Below, in pieces: positions 25,599-36,787 of a DNA stretch of 64,000 bases. Under the pieces are notes generated by a model. The model had not been told where the DNA came from and did no database searches. It was given only the letters and a program-made list of their open reading frames with translations. A program made the position numbers and the translations under genes. Source of the DNA: Xylaria sp. FL1777 (lineage: Eukaryota; Ascomycota; Sordariomycetes; Xylariales; Xylariaceae); NCBI GenBank assembly GCA_022578965.1, contig MU400599.1:62001-126000 (forward strand), written 5' to 3'. Every line of letters starts with the position of its first letter. The stretch's first letter is position 1.

Positions 25599-27137
25599 TT
25601 ATGATAAACCATCTACATCTAGTGCGATATCGTAACGGCTTGCTACTCTTTTGGCCACTTCCTCTCCGCTCCAGTACGCTCCGTGAATAGTACCTAGCCC
25701 ATTCGGCGTGGAGGTGTGTTCACCAGCGAACCAGATGCCGCGTTCTTTACCCATACCGCTCCTAAGGGCCTCAAAATGCTCTACGGCATTACCAGAACCA
25801 ACCGGAAGGCTGGTATATGACCCATAACCCGCAAACCTATCATTCTGCCAGTCTGTTGACAGGAATTCCAAAGGCGCGCAATCGGGCGAGTCAGGTGTAT
25901 ATCTGGGAAGTTTGGAGTAATACGGGCGAAAGTTTTCATCCAGAATTCTATAGTACTCCTTAGAATTTCTGGCCAGTCCGCGGACCAACCCCGTTATGTG
26001 CCTGCCCCATTGCCCATAGACGAAAAACATGATGATCGGCTGTGAGAATGGCTCCGGTAAGCCCGAGAACGAGATAATCTCCAGTCTCCATTTCGCCGGG
26101 TTCGTATCGGATGCGTAATCGGGACTTAGAAAAAGAGATTCGACAGGGAAGGACAAAACTTTCCCCTGACTATCGTTCAGCCCTTGATCACAATCGGGTC
26201 GCGTATCTTCGTCGTTCCAGAATGGTTTGGGGAACTTGATGAAAACCTTTTCGAGGTTTCCGTACCCAAGAGACTGCACCGCATTGGATATACTATTTGG
26301 CAGTGGAGGGGAGAAGACATGCATATTACGTTTAAGCCAACCTAAAGGTGCCGTGACAATTACATTGTCAAAGTGTCCCCGAAACCCGTCGGCAGCCACA
26401 ATGTCAACGCCTGCGGATTTGTTGTTTGTCACGCGCGTGACTTCACATTGAAGCCGTATAGTCGTTTTCATACCCACCGCGGATCGTAAATTAGCAAGCA
26501 TGGCCTGGTAAGTCGAAGCGACGAATAGGTTGTCTCCTTCCAGACCAGAATCAAGCCATAAGTTCTTCAGGCTCTGCCTCTCGCAATCGTTGCCCATAAA
26601 TGCTCCCCACATCTCGGCGATCTGCCTCAATAATATCTCGTGATTTTCTATATTTTTAGCCCCAGAGTATCTTCGGGAGACCTCTTGACGAAAGAAATCC
26701 ATCATCCTCACATCGTCAGACAGTGTCGAGTGCTCCTTCTGGCTCTTCTCGATAGCTAGATCCAGGATCTCCCATACTTCTTGGTAATAAGCGCGCGCTG
26801 TATCTCTGGGAAGCCAGCTGCCATTTGAAGTGCAGATCGAGTAGACAGCGCCGCATGCGGTAGTCGTCGACCCTGCTTTCTCTGCTAGGGCGACCAGAGG
26901 ATTGCCTTCTGTACCATGAATCCAACTCGCCCCGAGGTCAACCAACGCACCAAGCTCAGCAGTCTGCTGAAGGCGGCCCCCAATGCGGTCCCGTGCCTCG
27001 AGGATTGTGACCTGGAAGCCAGCACCTGCGAGCAATCCCGCAGCATGAAGCCCACTAACTCCGGCTCCAATGACGCAGACGGTCCTCGAGCGACCGTAGA
27101 GATAAGAAATAAAATTAGGCAACTTGACCGACTGCAT
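25599..27137 (-). CDS. FAD-dependent amine/polyamine oxidase
   Basis: Predicted flavin monoamine or polyamine oxidase: it oxidises a C-N bond of an amine and releases H2O2. A single uninterrupted exon gives 512 aa from ATG 27137. The dinucleotide-binding motif is VIGAGVSGLHAAG (about residues 22-34), followed by the acidic ribose-binding LEARDRIGGR and the substrate-proximal GASWIHG. The C-terminal FAD motif is FAGEHTSTPNGLGTIHGAYWSGEE (about 467-490) and contains the short GTIHGAYWSG signature. There is no SWIRM or HMG domain, so it is not an LSD1-type histone demethylase. The length suits fungal polyamine oxidases. It is head-to-head with a GNAT gene 449 bp away. The start could be extended little, since no upstream in-frame ATG was found. 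Confidence 0.88.
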   Translation of the reverse strand: MQSVKLPNFISYLYGRSRTVCVIGAGVSGLHAAGLLAGAGFQVTILEARDRIGGRLQQTAELGALVDLGASWIHGTEGNPLVALAEKAGSTTTACGAVYSICTSNGSWLPRDTARAYYQEVWEILDLAIEKSQKEHSTLSDDVRMMDFFRQEVSRRYSGAKNIENHEILLRQIAEMWGAFMGNDCERQSLKNLWLDSGLEGDNLFVASTYQAMLANLRSAVGMKTTIRLQCEVTRVTNNKSAGVDIVAADGFRGHFDNVIVTAPLGWLKRNMHVFSPPLPNSISNAVQSLGYGNLEKVFIKFPKPFWNDEDTRPDCDQGLNDSQGKVLSFPVESLFLSPDYASDTNPAKWRLEIISFSGLPEPFSQPIIMFFVYGQWGRHITGLVRGLARNSKEYYRILDENFRPYYSKLPRYTPDSPDCAPLEFLSTDWQNDRFAGYGSYTSLPVGSGNAVEHFEALRSGMGKERGIWFAGEHTSTPNGLGTIHGAYWSGEEVAKRVASRYDIALDVDGLS

Positions 27138-27586
27138 AGTAGCATATAGATAGGTTAGTATAACAACGCTAGAGACGCGCCCGGCATAGCCTGAATCGTG
27201 TCTTTAAGTCCGTATCATTCTATCCTATTTGAATCGTGGTAAAGCATCTATGAAAATGCTGTGGATAGTTGTCGGTCGATGTAGTAAATGTAACCACTAA
27301 TAAAATAGCCTCGCAAGGCACTAACTGCACCGCAGACCCGCCTAAGTAATAATAAGGGGGCGCCACAACCAGGCGTTCCGCTAGGCATACCTACTCCAGA
27401 TGTCGTAAGTCGTAAATCGTAAATCTTGACACTTGATTTTCTCGTTCTCAACGAACATCACTCGGAGAATCCTTTTTTTCGTTCTTGAGAGCGGGCTCTA
27501 GTTTTCGTAACCTAAAATCCAATTCCGCCAATGCTCAACAGTCATTCAGATCTATTACCTTCTTTTACCTGCCTCTTACTGGGACT
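27138..27586. promoter_or_regulatory. Divergent promoter, amine oxidase / GNAT
   Basis: A 449-bp region between the ATGs of two divergently transcribed genes, so their promoters must lie close together or overlap. Pyrimidine-rich DNA (CTTTTTTTCG, TTACCTTCTTTTACC) precedes the GNAT start. No specific operator was identified. Confidence 0.5.
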
Positions 27587-28111
27587 ATGGCTGTCTGGCG
27601 GCAACTCGCTGTCAGCGACATCGCAGCTCTCATGCGCGTTGCTGATGCTATCCATACCGAGTTGCCAGAGAGCGATTCCGTCTTTGCAGAGCGGGTGAAA
27701 CTCTTCCCGGACGGTTGCCTAGCACTTGTAGAAAACGGCGAACTCTGCGGGTATGCTATTTCGCATCCCATCCGCCCTCGCCAGCCCCCACTACTTGATA
27801 GTCTCCTCGGAGAAATCTCGCCAGAGGCAGATCAGTACTACATCCACGACGTTTGCGTCCTACCCAGACTCCGCGGACGGGGCCTCGCCGCGCAAGGTAT
27901 CAACAAGCTGCTCGCGATTGCTGAGCGGTATCCAAGCGCATGCCTCGTGTCGGTCTACGGGACCTCACCATTCTGGGCCCGCTACGGCTTCCTCCCGCCA
28001 GATTCCATCGATGAAGCGTTGTCGGCGAAAGTGCGCGGTTACGGAGATGATGCCGCTTATCTTGAACGCCCGAAGACACAGCCACAATCTGGAGCGGCTC
28101 AACACCACTAA
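27587..28111 (+). CDS. GNAT-family N-acetyltransferase
   Basis: Predicted acetyl-CoA-dependent N-acetyltransferase; substrate unknown. The start is ATG 27587, giving a 174-aa single-exon protein that begins MAVWRQLAVSDIAALMRVAD, a typical GNAT first strand and helix. An upstream in-frame extension to 27485 lacks an ATG at its beginning and reads as UTR. The acetyl-CoA-binding motif A is DVCVLPRLRGRGLAAQGIN at about residues 88-106, including RLRGRGLA. The last core strand is FWARYGF. The Ala/Gln-rich tail (TQPQSGAAQHH) is unstructured. The head-to-head neighbour is an amine oxidase, which suggests an amine substrate (inference only). Confidence 0.85.
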   Translation: MAVWRQLAVSDIAALMRVADAIHTELPESDSVFAERVKLFPDGCLALVENGELCGYAISHPIRPRQPPLLDSLLGEISPEADQYYIHDVCVLPRLRGRGLAAQGINKLLAIAERYPSACLVSVYGTSPFWARYGFLPPDSIDEALSAKVRGYGDDAAYLERPKTQPQSGAAQHH

Positions 28112-28752
28112 GCTGAGCTATTGGCGTGCTAGAGATAACTAGGTAACCGTCATATAACAAGAATCTGCGATACATTTCAACCGATAAAGGAGATGGCCGA
28201 CACAGAGAATTTATACTTGGGCCTCGGCTAATGGAAAGACGATCTAGTCCTTCATCACTATTGCCTCGGGACATGTACTTCAGACAATGACTCATCTACG
28301 AGAAGTCCCCAGATAGCTGCCTACACGGAGTATGAAAATTATCTGAAAGGACGCGAGGACGCGATAATGTTAGGTGTGGGTTCGAGTCTGGTAGTTATCG
28401 CCCCATCGTCCTCACCGTTTTTACCTTTCAGCAATGCCTAATGAATTCACCATCCAAAGTTCATTCAGTGATCAACTACTGGGTAAACGAGTGACTCAAG
28501 CGTTCATTCTTGAGCACTATGATACACTATAGGCGCTCTGAAAGTATCTAATGAACCATAAATTCCGGGCAAAACTCCACCAGTACTAGCCCTGGCATCT
28601 CATCCAAACAGCTATCTGCCGAAAAAACACTGTGCCGTATTCAAGATGTACATGACGTGTTCGAACACATACTCCGTGCCTTTTTCCCCTATCATCCCAA
28701 TAGTTGAAAATGCCCCTCCAAGTCACACCGCACAAAATCGCAGTTCCATCTT
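28112..28752. other. Intergenic 0.6 kb between convergent genes
   Basis: 3' flanks of the GNAT gene (plus) and the ankyrin gene (minus). No further gene is supported. Confidence 0.5.
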
Positions 28753-30940
28753 TCACCGTCCTTCAAAGGGACTTGTCGGTAGAATTGTTGGATTATCTTC
28801 AAGCTGGATGGCATCCAGGTGTTCTGGGTCAGCTCCCTTCAAAAGAAGGAGTCTCTTTACCTTTAGAGAGCCATTGTAGGAGGCCCAGTGCAATAGTGTC
28901 CATCTATCATCAACATCTTCAGCGCCGTAGATCGGAGCTTGGGTGTCTATTTCATTGCTATCTTCGTCTTTCGCATCCCAAAAGACCTCGTCGGAGCCTA
29001 ACAAGTCTGTGTCTCGTCCAGTTTCAGCGAGAATGTTCATAAACATTCGGTATCGGTTGGGGCCAATGTACATGGCAAGATCTGAGGCAGTGAGTTCTCT
29101 ATACGATAGCTCTGGGTCCTCGGGTAAAGGTGCCGGATGCGTTTTCTTGTTGACATCAACCCCATTCTGCAAGATTAGTTTCATAACGTTGGGGGCTCCA
29201 AAATAGGTGCAGCAATGTAAGAGAGTCCATCCATCGCCATCAAGAGATTCGAAAACGTCAGCTCCCGAGTGTTCCACGATAGTCTGGAACGTGTCGACGT
29301 TGTCGTGCGATGCAGCAAAGAAGAGCGCGGTCCAACCATACCACTCCGCTCGCAGATCAAGTGATGCTCCTAGTTTCAGGAAGGCCTCAACGTCTTCTGA
29401 AGTTCCTATGGCAGCGGCTCGGTGGAACGGCATCCAACCCCGGCTGTCACAGGCGTTTACTTCGGAGAACCCATCTGCAGCACAGAGACGCATGAATTCA
29501 ACCGATTTCCGTAGGGGCTTATCGACGATCCATAAATAAGAGAGCACCGAATAGCCGTCGCTGTCGATATGCTCGATATCTGCTCCTCGGTTCAAGAGGA
29601 TTCGAGCAATATCAAGCTCGCCGCGGAGGAAGGAAGACTGCAAAGCCGTCCTACATTGCTCGGTTACAAATCAATCTCCCACCCTAATAGTTAGAGGTTT
29701 CTGCTTACATATTGTGCTCTCCATATGGCATATCGGGCTCGGCTCCATGATCAAGGAGCAACCGAACGAGCCTGGCGGAGCCGCTTTCGATGGCGTACTA
29801 TGTTACGATTACCATGATGCATCCAGTCAGAGATTCCCATATACTAACATCAAGCATTGGCCACCCCGAGGCCGTTACATCACTACCACGAGCCATGCCA
29901 GTGGTCAATAGTTCGCGAGCACGGTCAAAGTTCCCTGTTCTGCACACCAAGGCCAATTCTGAATCCGTCGGCACGATATTACGCACACTCATCATAGGAA
30001 CAAAGGAAAAGCCTGGAGTAGCCATTCGCAGTTGGACTGAGTACATCTTTCCCAGTAGCGATATGCGCACGCCGGCTTGGTAGCTTGTGCCTTTCTCTTG
30101 AGGAAGAGCCACTAGGTGACCGGCAAACCCCCATCGCTCGAACCGTGCGCCTCGAGGTAACAGCTTCGTCGGCTTTGTGATAAGCTTTTGTCGGTTGTTA
30201 GGCTTCGGTTCGAGGTGAAGCTCGCGGAGTTGGGCCTCGATGACGGCCGTTGATAGTTGTGGGGTCGGCCGGGTAATGACAGACATATGGATGGTGTTAT
30301 TCTGGGCAACAACATCGCCTCGTTCGAGCTTGTCCATTAAAGATTGTTGTCGGTGAAGCATGCCATATATTATGCGACTGATTCGTCTAGTTTAAGGTAA
30401 CACCGTCAGTCAACACATACACCTATTATTCGATCTCCACTGGGCCAGGGTTGTCAGTGTCGCAACTTACAACTGCTCCATCATTACAATTCCTTGAAGG
30501 GTGCTCTCGGTGGACTGCAAACGCTCCTTAAGATGTGCGAAGGATTGTTTATCCTTCATGGCCCATCTCACTTTCCTCCTCCACGTATGAGGGTCGGAGC
30601 GCAAAGGGAAGGACGCTTCGATATCGCGAAGAAGTTCACGAGCGGTCAACATGGCTTTTTCGAAAGCAGCATCGTCCATGACCAGATGACCATTGTCGCT
30701 AGCCTGGCCGAGATCATCATTGTGCAGCTTCGCTGTTTTACGAGGCGGTGAAAAGCTAGATGAATTACGCTCTTCCAACCTTCTAATCTCTTCATTCAAG
30801 AGGAGCGCGTGGTTTCGTGCGATATTCAGATCCTCGTCAGCCAGCTTATAGTCCTGCTTGAACTTAAGTATAGCACTGCTCAACTTCGAGACTGAGTCCA
30901 GCAACCCCACGACCCCTGCGGTAATAGAGAGCGGATCCAT
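28753..30940 (-). CDS. Ankyrin-repeat protein with STAND-type fungal N-domain
   Basis: Four exons: 30940-30471, 30386-29849, 29797-29709 and 29650-28753. Phases agree and give 664 aa. Residues 1 to about 110 (MDPLSITAGVVGLLDSVSKL, then LNEEIRRLEE) match the N-terminal domain that heads many fungal STAND/NLR-like and ankyrin proteins. A helical linker of about 150 residues follows, rich in Lys/Arg and Leu. The C-terminal half is ankyrin repeats: DYAIESGSARLVRLLLDHGAEPD, then IARILLNRGADIEH, AAAIGTSEDVEAFLKLGASLDL, VMKLILQNGVDVN and LHWASYNGSLKVKRLLLLKGADPEHL. No NACHT/NB-ARC ATPase (Walker A) lies between them, so it is not a complete NLR. The second intron (29848-29798) was located from a GTTAGT donor and TAG acceptor. 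Likely role: protein-protein interaction in stress or non-self response (inference). Confidence 0.82.
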
Positions 30941-32057
30941 GAACTACTTCATTCGGTCCTTGAGCAGCGGGCGACAAAACCACAATCACGGCTGCGGAGC
31001 AGTTAAATACTGGCGGGTGTGACTGTGACCACAACATGGTCATGTCTCAAGGTAAGGCAAAAATAGCGAAAGGCAATCAATAGATACTCGGGCCATGTCT
31101 GATGCTAGAGATATCAATAACGAAGGAACACCGATCACCCCGCTTTGGCGCCCGAGTTGGGTGCATCCTCCGTAGACCCTTGCTGCTTGTGGCTTCAACG
31201 CGCGACTTTGAGGCAACCAACCGTTGAATACTGCTTTGGTGTTAAGTGGCGCTAGATAGAGCTTTATGCGTAGATGTCTGCCTACTTTTGTATGTAGAAT
31301 GGCCATAGGAAACGCTCAAGGGTATGTTGGCCAGGTTTAACCCAAATTAGGCATAGTCGTAGCTAATCTGTGAGTGTACGCGAACTAACCAACTTTCAAC
31401 AAAACATACAGATAGGTAGGCTAGTAGTTCTGTTTTCTTTAGGTTATGAGCTAGTTCAATGGATAGGGCGTCGAATCAGTTAAAGGTTTTTACACAAAAC
31501 TAACGGAGGAAACTTCTATCTAGATCTATTTGAAATGTATTAGCCCAGAGACGATTAGTTTAAGTCTAAGCAGTAAAGCTTATGAAAAGAGTTTAAGATG
31601 AGACATGTTTGAAGCATGTATGTAGATATAGTGAGCGTGCTAGTACTTAGTATAACTGATATGACGTCTTCGATAAATCTACATGCCTAAAACTGAAAGG
31701 GGTCAACGGGTAGGTAATAGTTAGAGCCGCCGCCAGGAAGAACCAGAGTTTCAGTCGGCACATATGCCCGCGCCGACATCAGAGAGTCGTTGTACTTGCG
31801 CTATAGTACTATGCCAGAGTCATAATCGCGATAGACTGCTAGATCATATAATCCCCTCTGCATATTTATGCGAAATCTGTAACGATACCCTGGCTTGCTT
31901 CGACGTGGCATTGGAAGTCACCTAGGAAAATAAGAAGTTAACATAGTAAGATTTGGGGTATCCTCTAGTTCTAAACTATCTAAATCGTAAAGCATTATCA
32001 TTGACCCTGGGCGCCTTTCATGCTATTTGATACGAGACATTACCATTAATAATTCCT
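30941..32057. other. Intergenic 1.1 kb, no gene recognised
   Basis: Upstream of the ankyrin gene and 3' flank of the MFS gene. It is AT-rich from about 31370 to 31700. A stretch near 31450 resembles the D-arm part of a tRNA but does not fold as a whole. Confidence 0.5.
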
Positions 32058-33873
32058 TCAGCTACTGCTTCCATCGTTATCCAAAGCTGCTTTTTCATCC
32101 GCTGTCATCTGTGCCTCCGCTCGCCCAAAGTTGACGGTGACAATGAAAAAGAATGATATTACCGCCAGACCAAGGCCAGTCCAGAAAGCTATCTGGTATT
32201 GCTCGCGTGGACCGAGCGATTCCGCACCGCGATATTGAACAGAGGTAGCTATAGCCAAATCCCCGATACCGAGCCAGAACGCTATACCAAGGTATAATGT
32301 GCTGTTGATGAGTGCACCGGCAGTAGCTTGTAGACGTCGAGGCATCGCCGTTGTAATATAGACATTTGTGACATTGAACGCAATGTCTACACCAATCGTC
32401 CCAGTCAGCATGGCTGGGAACACATAGGCCCAGTATAGAAAGCTCGTAGACGGCTGGTTGTTTGATTGCTTTGGAAGTAAAGCGAAAAGCAAACAACAGA
32501 GCATAAAGCCTGCGCTGGACACTATCATCAGGATCCGACCGGATAAAATATGCAACACAAAACCGCCAGTTAGAGCGAGAACGACACCACCCCCAGCAAG
32601 CGGAATAAACCAGGCAGCAGTCTGTAGAGGCGTTGTGTGGAGGACAGTCTCAACGCTAAAGTCAAAGGTCAGTGACACTCAAATGAAGAAAAGTAACGAA
32701 GATAATCGCTTACTAATAACTTGCATAGAAGAGGAAGATACCGAATACTCCGTAACAGCAAAAGAGGCCAATACATAATCGCGTCATGTATTTTGGCTTG
32801 AACAGCTGAGTAGGGAGAAGCGGCTGGGCGGCCACCCAACCTTCCACGTAGACGAAGGCCGCGAGGAAAAGAACGCCAATGATTAACGTCACGTAAATAT
32901 ACGGTGTGCGCCAGCCATCCGGGGCATGGCCACCGTCACTGAGCGCGTAGACCAGGAGTACCAGCCCTGGTACCACTGTGACCAATCCCCACCAATCCAT
33001 AACCGCCCCGTCATCGTGATCATTTAGGTCCCGTGGGATCGTGACCACGCCCACGACGACAACGAGGAACACAAGGATGGAGCCTATGTAGAAATACCAG
33101 CGCCAATTCAGAAACTGGCCTGACAGAGCTCCTATGAGGATACCGAAATAAAAGCCGACGCACTATAATTCGCTAGAGTCAGTAATTACTCTTTCAGATG
33201 AGATATGCACGGGTTTAGGGAGTTATGTATGCCCCCGAAACACGTTCGATGCCTTAAGAGGAAAAATCTCCCTCCACGAGCAGGCCAAAAGGGAAGAAAA
33301 TGACTTCGGGGGGTAACTTACGGCGACTGCGCCGTAAATGCTGTATACCAGGTTTTTGCGCGGTCCGGGCCTATATGTGTGGCCCAGCAGGGCAAGTCCT
33401 GCGGGTAAAAATGCACTGAATCCAACCCCCTGCATTGCTCGGCATACAATGAGAATATTGGGAGATGGACTAAAACCCGCCGCAAGTGACCATATGAAAG
33501 ACCAAATGTGTCCGCCAAGGAAGATATATCGTCCGCCATAGATATCGCACATGCGAGCGAAAGGGAGGAGAAGCGAGGCGGTTGTCAGGTTGGGCACCGC
33601 GGCGGGCCATGTACGTTCCGCGTCTGAAATATTCAGAGCGTCTGCGACTTCGGGCAACACAATGTTGAAGCCGCTGATGAAATATTCGGACATCATCATG
33701 GACAGGATGATAGAGAGCAAGAATCCATATTCGGAATACGCATTGTGGAAAATTGACGGTCGCTGTCGGGCAAGACGTTCTAATTCGGCCTTGTCTAAGA
33801 CGCCGGGAGAGACTTTTTCTTCGGCATGGTTATCTGATGTGACAACGCCATGGTCAAGAACTGACGGTTCCAT
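32058..33873 (-). CDS. MFS transporter, 14-TM drug:H+ antiporter type
   Basis: Predicted plasma-membrane exporter of small molecules. Three exons: 33873-33322, 33162-32714 and 32655-32058, which join in frame to give 532 aa. About 14 hydrophobic helices are visible. The first exon has a hydrophilic N-terminus, then EYFISGFNIVLPEVADALNI and MQGVGFSAFLPAGLALLG. Exon 2 begins CVGFYFGILIGALSGQFLNW, with the NWRWYFYIG turn typical of this group. Exon 3 has ETVLHTTPLQTAAWFIPL and a charged cytosolic tail. The first helices look shorter than in DHA2 pumps with a strong GRLSD motif; here motif A reads FARMCDIYGGRY. It is divergent from a Zn2Cys6 gene across 818 bp, so it may be that regulator's target. 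Confidence 0.87.
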
Positions 33874-34691
33874 CGTTATAAGACGAACAACCTAGCAGCT
33901 GCTTGCTACTCGAACGGAAGATCCGCGTGATAATTTCTTTGTGTCGTTCTGCCATCTTGAAGAAACGAACTTTTCTTGTCCATATAAATAGGTAGCGATC
34001 ACAGTCGTATGGACCAGGGCGGTATAACCATATAAGAGATCCTGATGGTAGCGGCCCACGTACCAGTGGAGATGCAAATCCACGAAGGCATCTAGACGAA
34101 GCTTTATGTACAACTTGACAATTTTATACCTAATGCGGCATGACTTTCTCGGATGATTTGGGTATTGACGCGACCAAAACTCCGGCGACAAAGGAAATGT
34201 AACTGTTAGTCTGTCTTAAACGCCTTAGATGTTGTTCTCATTATCTCATAAAACCCGTCAATTATGCAGTACTTGCGCCTTGGCTACTAGATTTGGTATA
34301 GCCTCTATTCCTTTCATCTTCGGCTCCGGTTCGGCTTATTCAGCCTTTGGAAATGTGCCGATTTGCCCCCGCGACATTCGTTCGTCATTTTCACTAGACA
34401 TCACCACAACTTAGCATGCGGCAGTCGTATGCAAGATTTGTTGTTCTCTATCCACAAGAAGACATACCGGTGTTTGTTTACATCTTCCATGCTAACCAAA
34501 TCCACTCGTACAGAGTTCAGAGTCTTCCGACTGGATGACTTGGCCCCGCCTTGGTTGGCTTAGGGCTCCGTTCTCGCCGGAGATTAGTAAATCCTGAGTG
34601 CAAATTTCAAAGCTTCCGGTTCGCATCAGTCGAGCCCACTGTGATATAAAACTTACTTACACTAAAACCACTTACGACCCCCCGCTGCTCT
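33874..34691. promoter_or_regulatory. Divergent promoter, MFS / Zn2Cys6 regulator
   Basis: 818 bp between the two ATGs. The side near the regulator contains CGG-rich words, including CGGCTCCGGTTCGG around 34320-34333 and an everted CCG-N7-CGG at 34566-34582. Such spaced CGG half-sites are what Zn2Cys6 proteins bind. Short ORFs inside are featureless. Confidence 0.45.
34566..34582. promoter_or_regulatory. Everted CTCCG-N7-CGGAG repeat, candidate Zn2Cys6 site
   Basis: A perfect inverted repeat CTCCG...CGGAG with a 7-base spacer lies about 110 bp upstream of the regulator's ATG. Everted CCG-Nx-CGG pairs are a recognised Zn2Cys6 target type. Binding here is inferred, and one such site can occur by chance. 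Confidence 0.35.
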
Positions 34692-36583
34692 ATGAATGAC
34701 CGGAAAGCCTGTCACAATTGCCGAAGACGCCGGCTCCGGTGTGACCGATCTGTTCCGGGGTGTTACAAATGCACCAAGACGGGGCAGAGATGTCTTGGCT
34801 ATGGCAAGCTTTACCGCTGGGTTGATTCCGAGGGCCCTGCCAACCAAAAATGTCAGGGCCGAAATGCCTTGACGAATGTCGGGGAATTTAGTTTGCTGTT
34901 CCAAAATAGAGTCCACGACGGAGGATCATATGGGAAAAGTATACTTGAACTAAGAGAGGGTGACGAGCAGAGGTTGACGGTAGCCCTGGCCGATCCGTTG
35001 CTACAGGACCTTACCAGCTCGTCGCGGCACTACCTTTGGTACTGTATGTATTCGTCACTTTTCATGAGCTTGCGATTAAAACACTATGCTCACTATTTAT
35101 AGTTGCTTCTCGATTCTGTCAAGACCTTGTCGTCCACGACTCGGCTGAGCGAGGGACGAACCCTTTCCGAGAGCTAATTCCGATGTCCCAGGCATACTCT
35201 TACCTACACCATATTATCATCGCGGTTTCAGCTTTGCACTATTACAATGCCATTCGGTACGCCGCGTGTGAACACTCCCATGTAGCACAAAATGTTCTGA
35301 TAGATGCTCTACACGCGCGGCAAATCGCTATTCGGGAGTTAATAGCGTTGATCCAAGACCGGCGTGCCGGCAACCGCCAGGCCGAAAGCCAGGCGGAGCA
35401 AGATGCCCTCCTCGCTACCGTCCTCTTCTTCGTTAACTTCACGCTAATTGACTCTGGAAAGGACGATTGGAAAGAACATTTAACGGCAGCGGGGAGGCTG
35501 TTATCCATACATGGTCCTCCTACAGCGCCTTTCTCTTTAGCTACTGGGGACGAAAATCAGCTACAGCTAGACGACCCTTCTCCATCAACACTAGATCTCG
35601 CATCCCTGTCGGTCCTAACTACACCTCAAGAATCCCCTGAAGTAGCCTATCACTCAGTCACTGCTTGCGACTACGTCAACTCTGACACGTTGGCATATTT
35701 CATATGGAACTCCGCCCTAGAATCCTTAGTTTCGCCTTCGCCATCACTACCATCATCATCTCCAATACCATCCTCTCATACTCCGGACTATGCTGCCCAA
35801 CCATTAACATGGGATGTATCAAAAGTCATAAGGATACTCTCACGAACTGAGGCGAACAGCTATCACAGCTGCCCCGCTTATCTCTTAGGCATTGTTCTGC
35901 GAGTAGCACGTATAACTCAATACCTAAAGACCAGCGGTACCCGGTCTCCGACCGCAGCCCAAATGAACGCATACCTACATCTGCTGAAGGAAGCCGAGTC
36001 GTTCGACGTTAATGGGTGGGCGGCGGGCGTTTCGACACATATGTTGGACATTTTAGGCGTCATGAACGAGCACGAATTACGACTGCGATGCCACATAGCC
36101 GCAACGTACCGCGCGGCCGTGTGCTTATACATCCTCCTGGTGGCGCCAGGTCTTCCGGCCGAAATAAGGCGGCGCACGCGATTAGGAGACGGGGATCCCG
36201 CTTCCCTTCCGTCGTTGCCGACGACAGATGATCTCGCATCGACGATTCTCCAGCAGCTTTCCTTCATCCCCAAGACTAGCCCCCTGTTCAAGTACACGCT
36301 CTGGCCGGTGTTTCTCACAGGGGTAGATGCGGTATCGGATGCGCACAGGCTATGGGTTGTTGAGCGGATGTGCGCAATGCGAGATCTCTGCCCATGGGGT
36401 TTCCTGACATCGGCTATGGAGACCCTCACGGAGATTTGGAAGCTGAGAGATGGCGCCGTTAAGCGTGATTTCGCCGACGCGGGCTTACCTAACGAGATAG
36501 CAGAAGACGGCCAAATTGATGAGGAAAGTAGCGACTGGCTTGCACGACTTCGAGGCTTGAAGATCGACTGTTTGATAGTCTAA
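34692..36583 (+). CDS. Zn(II)2Cys6 regulator with fungal_trans_2 domain
   Basis: Predicted nuclear DNA-binding regulator. Two exons, 34692-35043 and 35103-36583; the 59-bp intron has donor GTATGT and acceptor TATAG, and gives 610 aa. The zinc cluster is at the extreme N-terminus: Cys7, 10, 17, 24, 27 and 34 in ACHNCRRRRLRCDRS and CYKCTKTGQRC, followed by LGYGKLYRWV. That wording and the later LIPMSQAYSYLHHIIIAVSALH are typical of the fungal_trans_2 group. The middle has a Ser/Pro-rich stretch (PSPSLPSSSPIPSS). It is divergent from the MFS transporter and convergent with the GC-rich SDR gene (204 bp between stops), so a local pathway regulator is plausible. The chemistry controlled is unknown. 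Confidence 0.88.
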
Positions 36584-36787
36584 AGTGAATTGATATAGGG
36601 GCTGGCAAGAGAGGGTATTCTAGGACTTTTCCTTGTGTATCTTTTCCAAGGCATCCCATGACTATCCCATGAACCCAACTACATTTTCATCGACTACCTA
36701 AGACCGATCGCAATATAATCCGTCTAGGGCTGCCGAACGAATCTTATATTGCTACCGCGCTACTCGACTAGATAGCATACCATCCTA

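Noticed and set aside
27485..27586. Upstream extension of the GNAT frame
   Set aside because: Open but starts without ATG; the ATG at 27587 begins the conserved GNAT strand, so the extension is treated as UTR.
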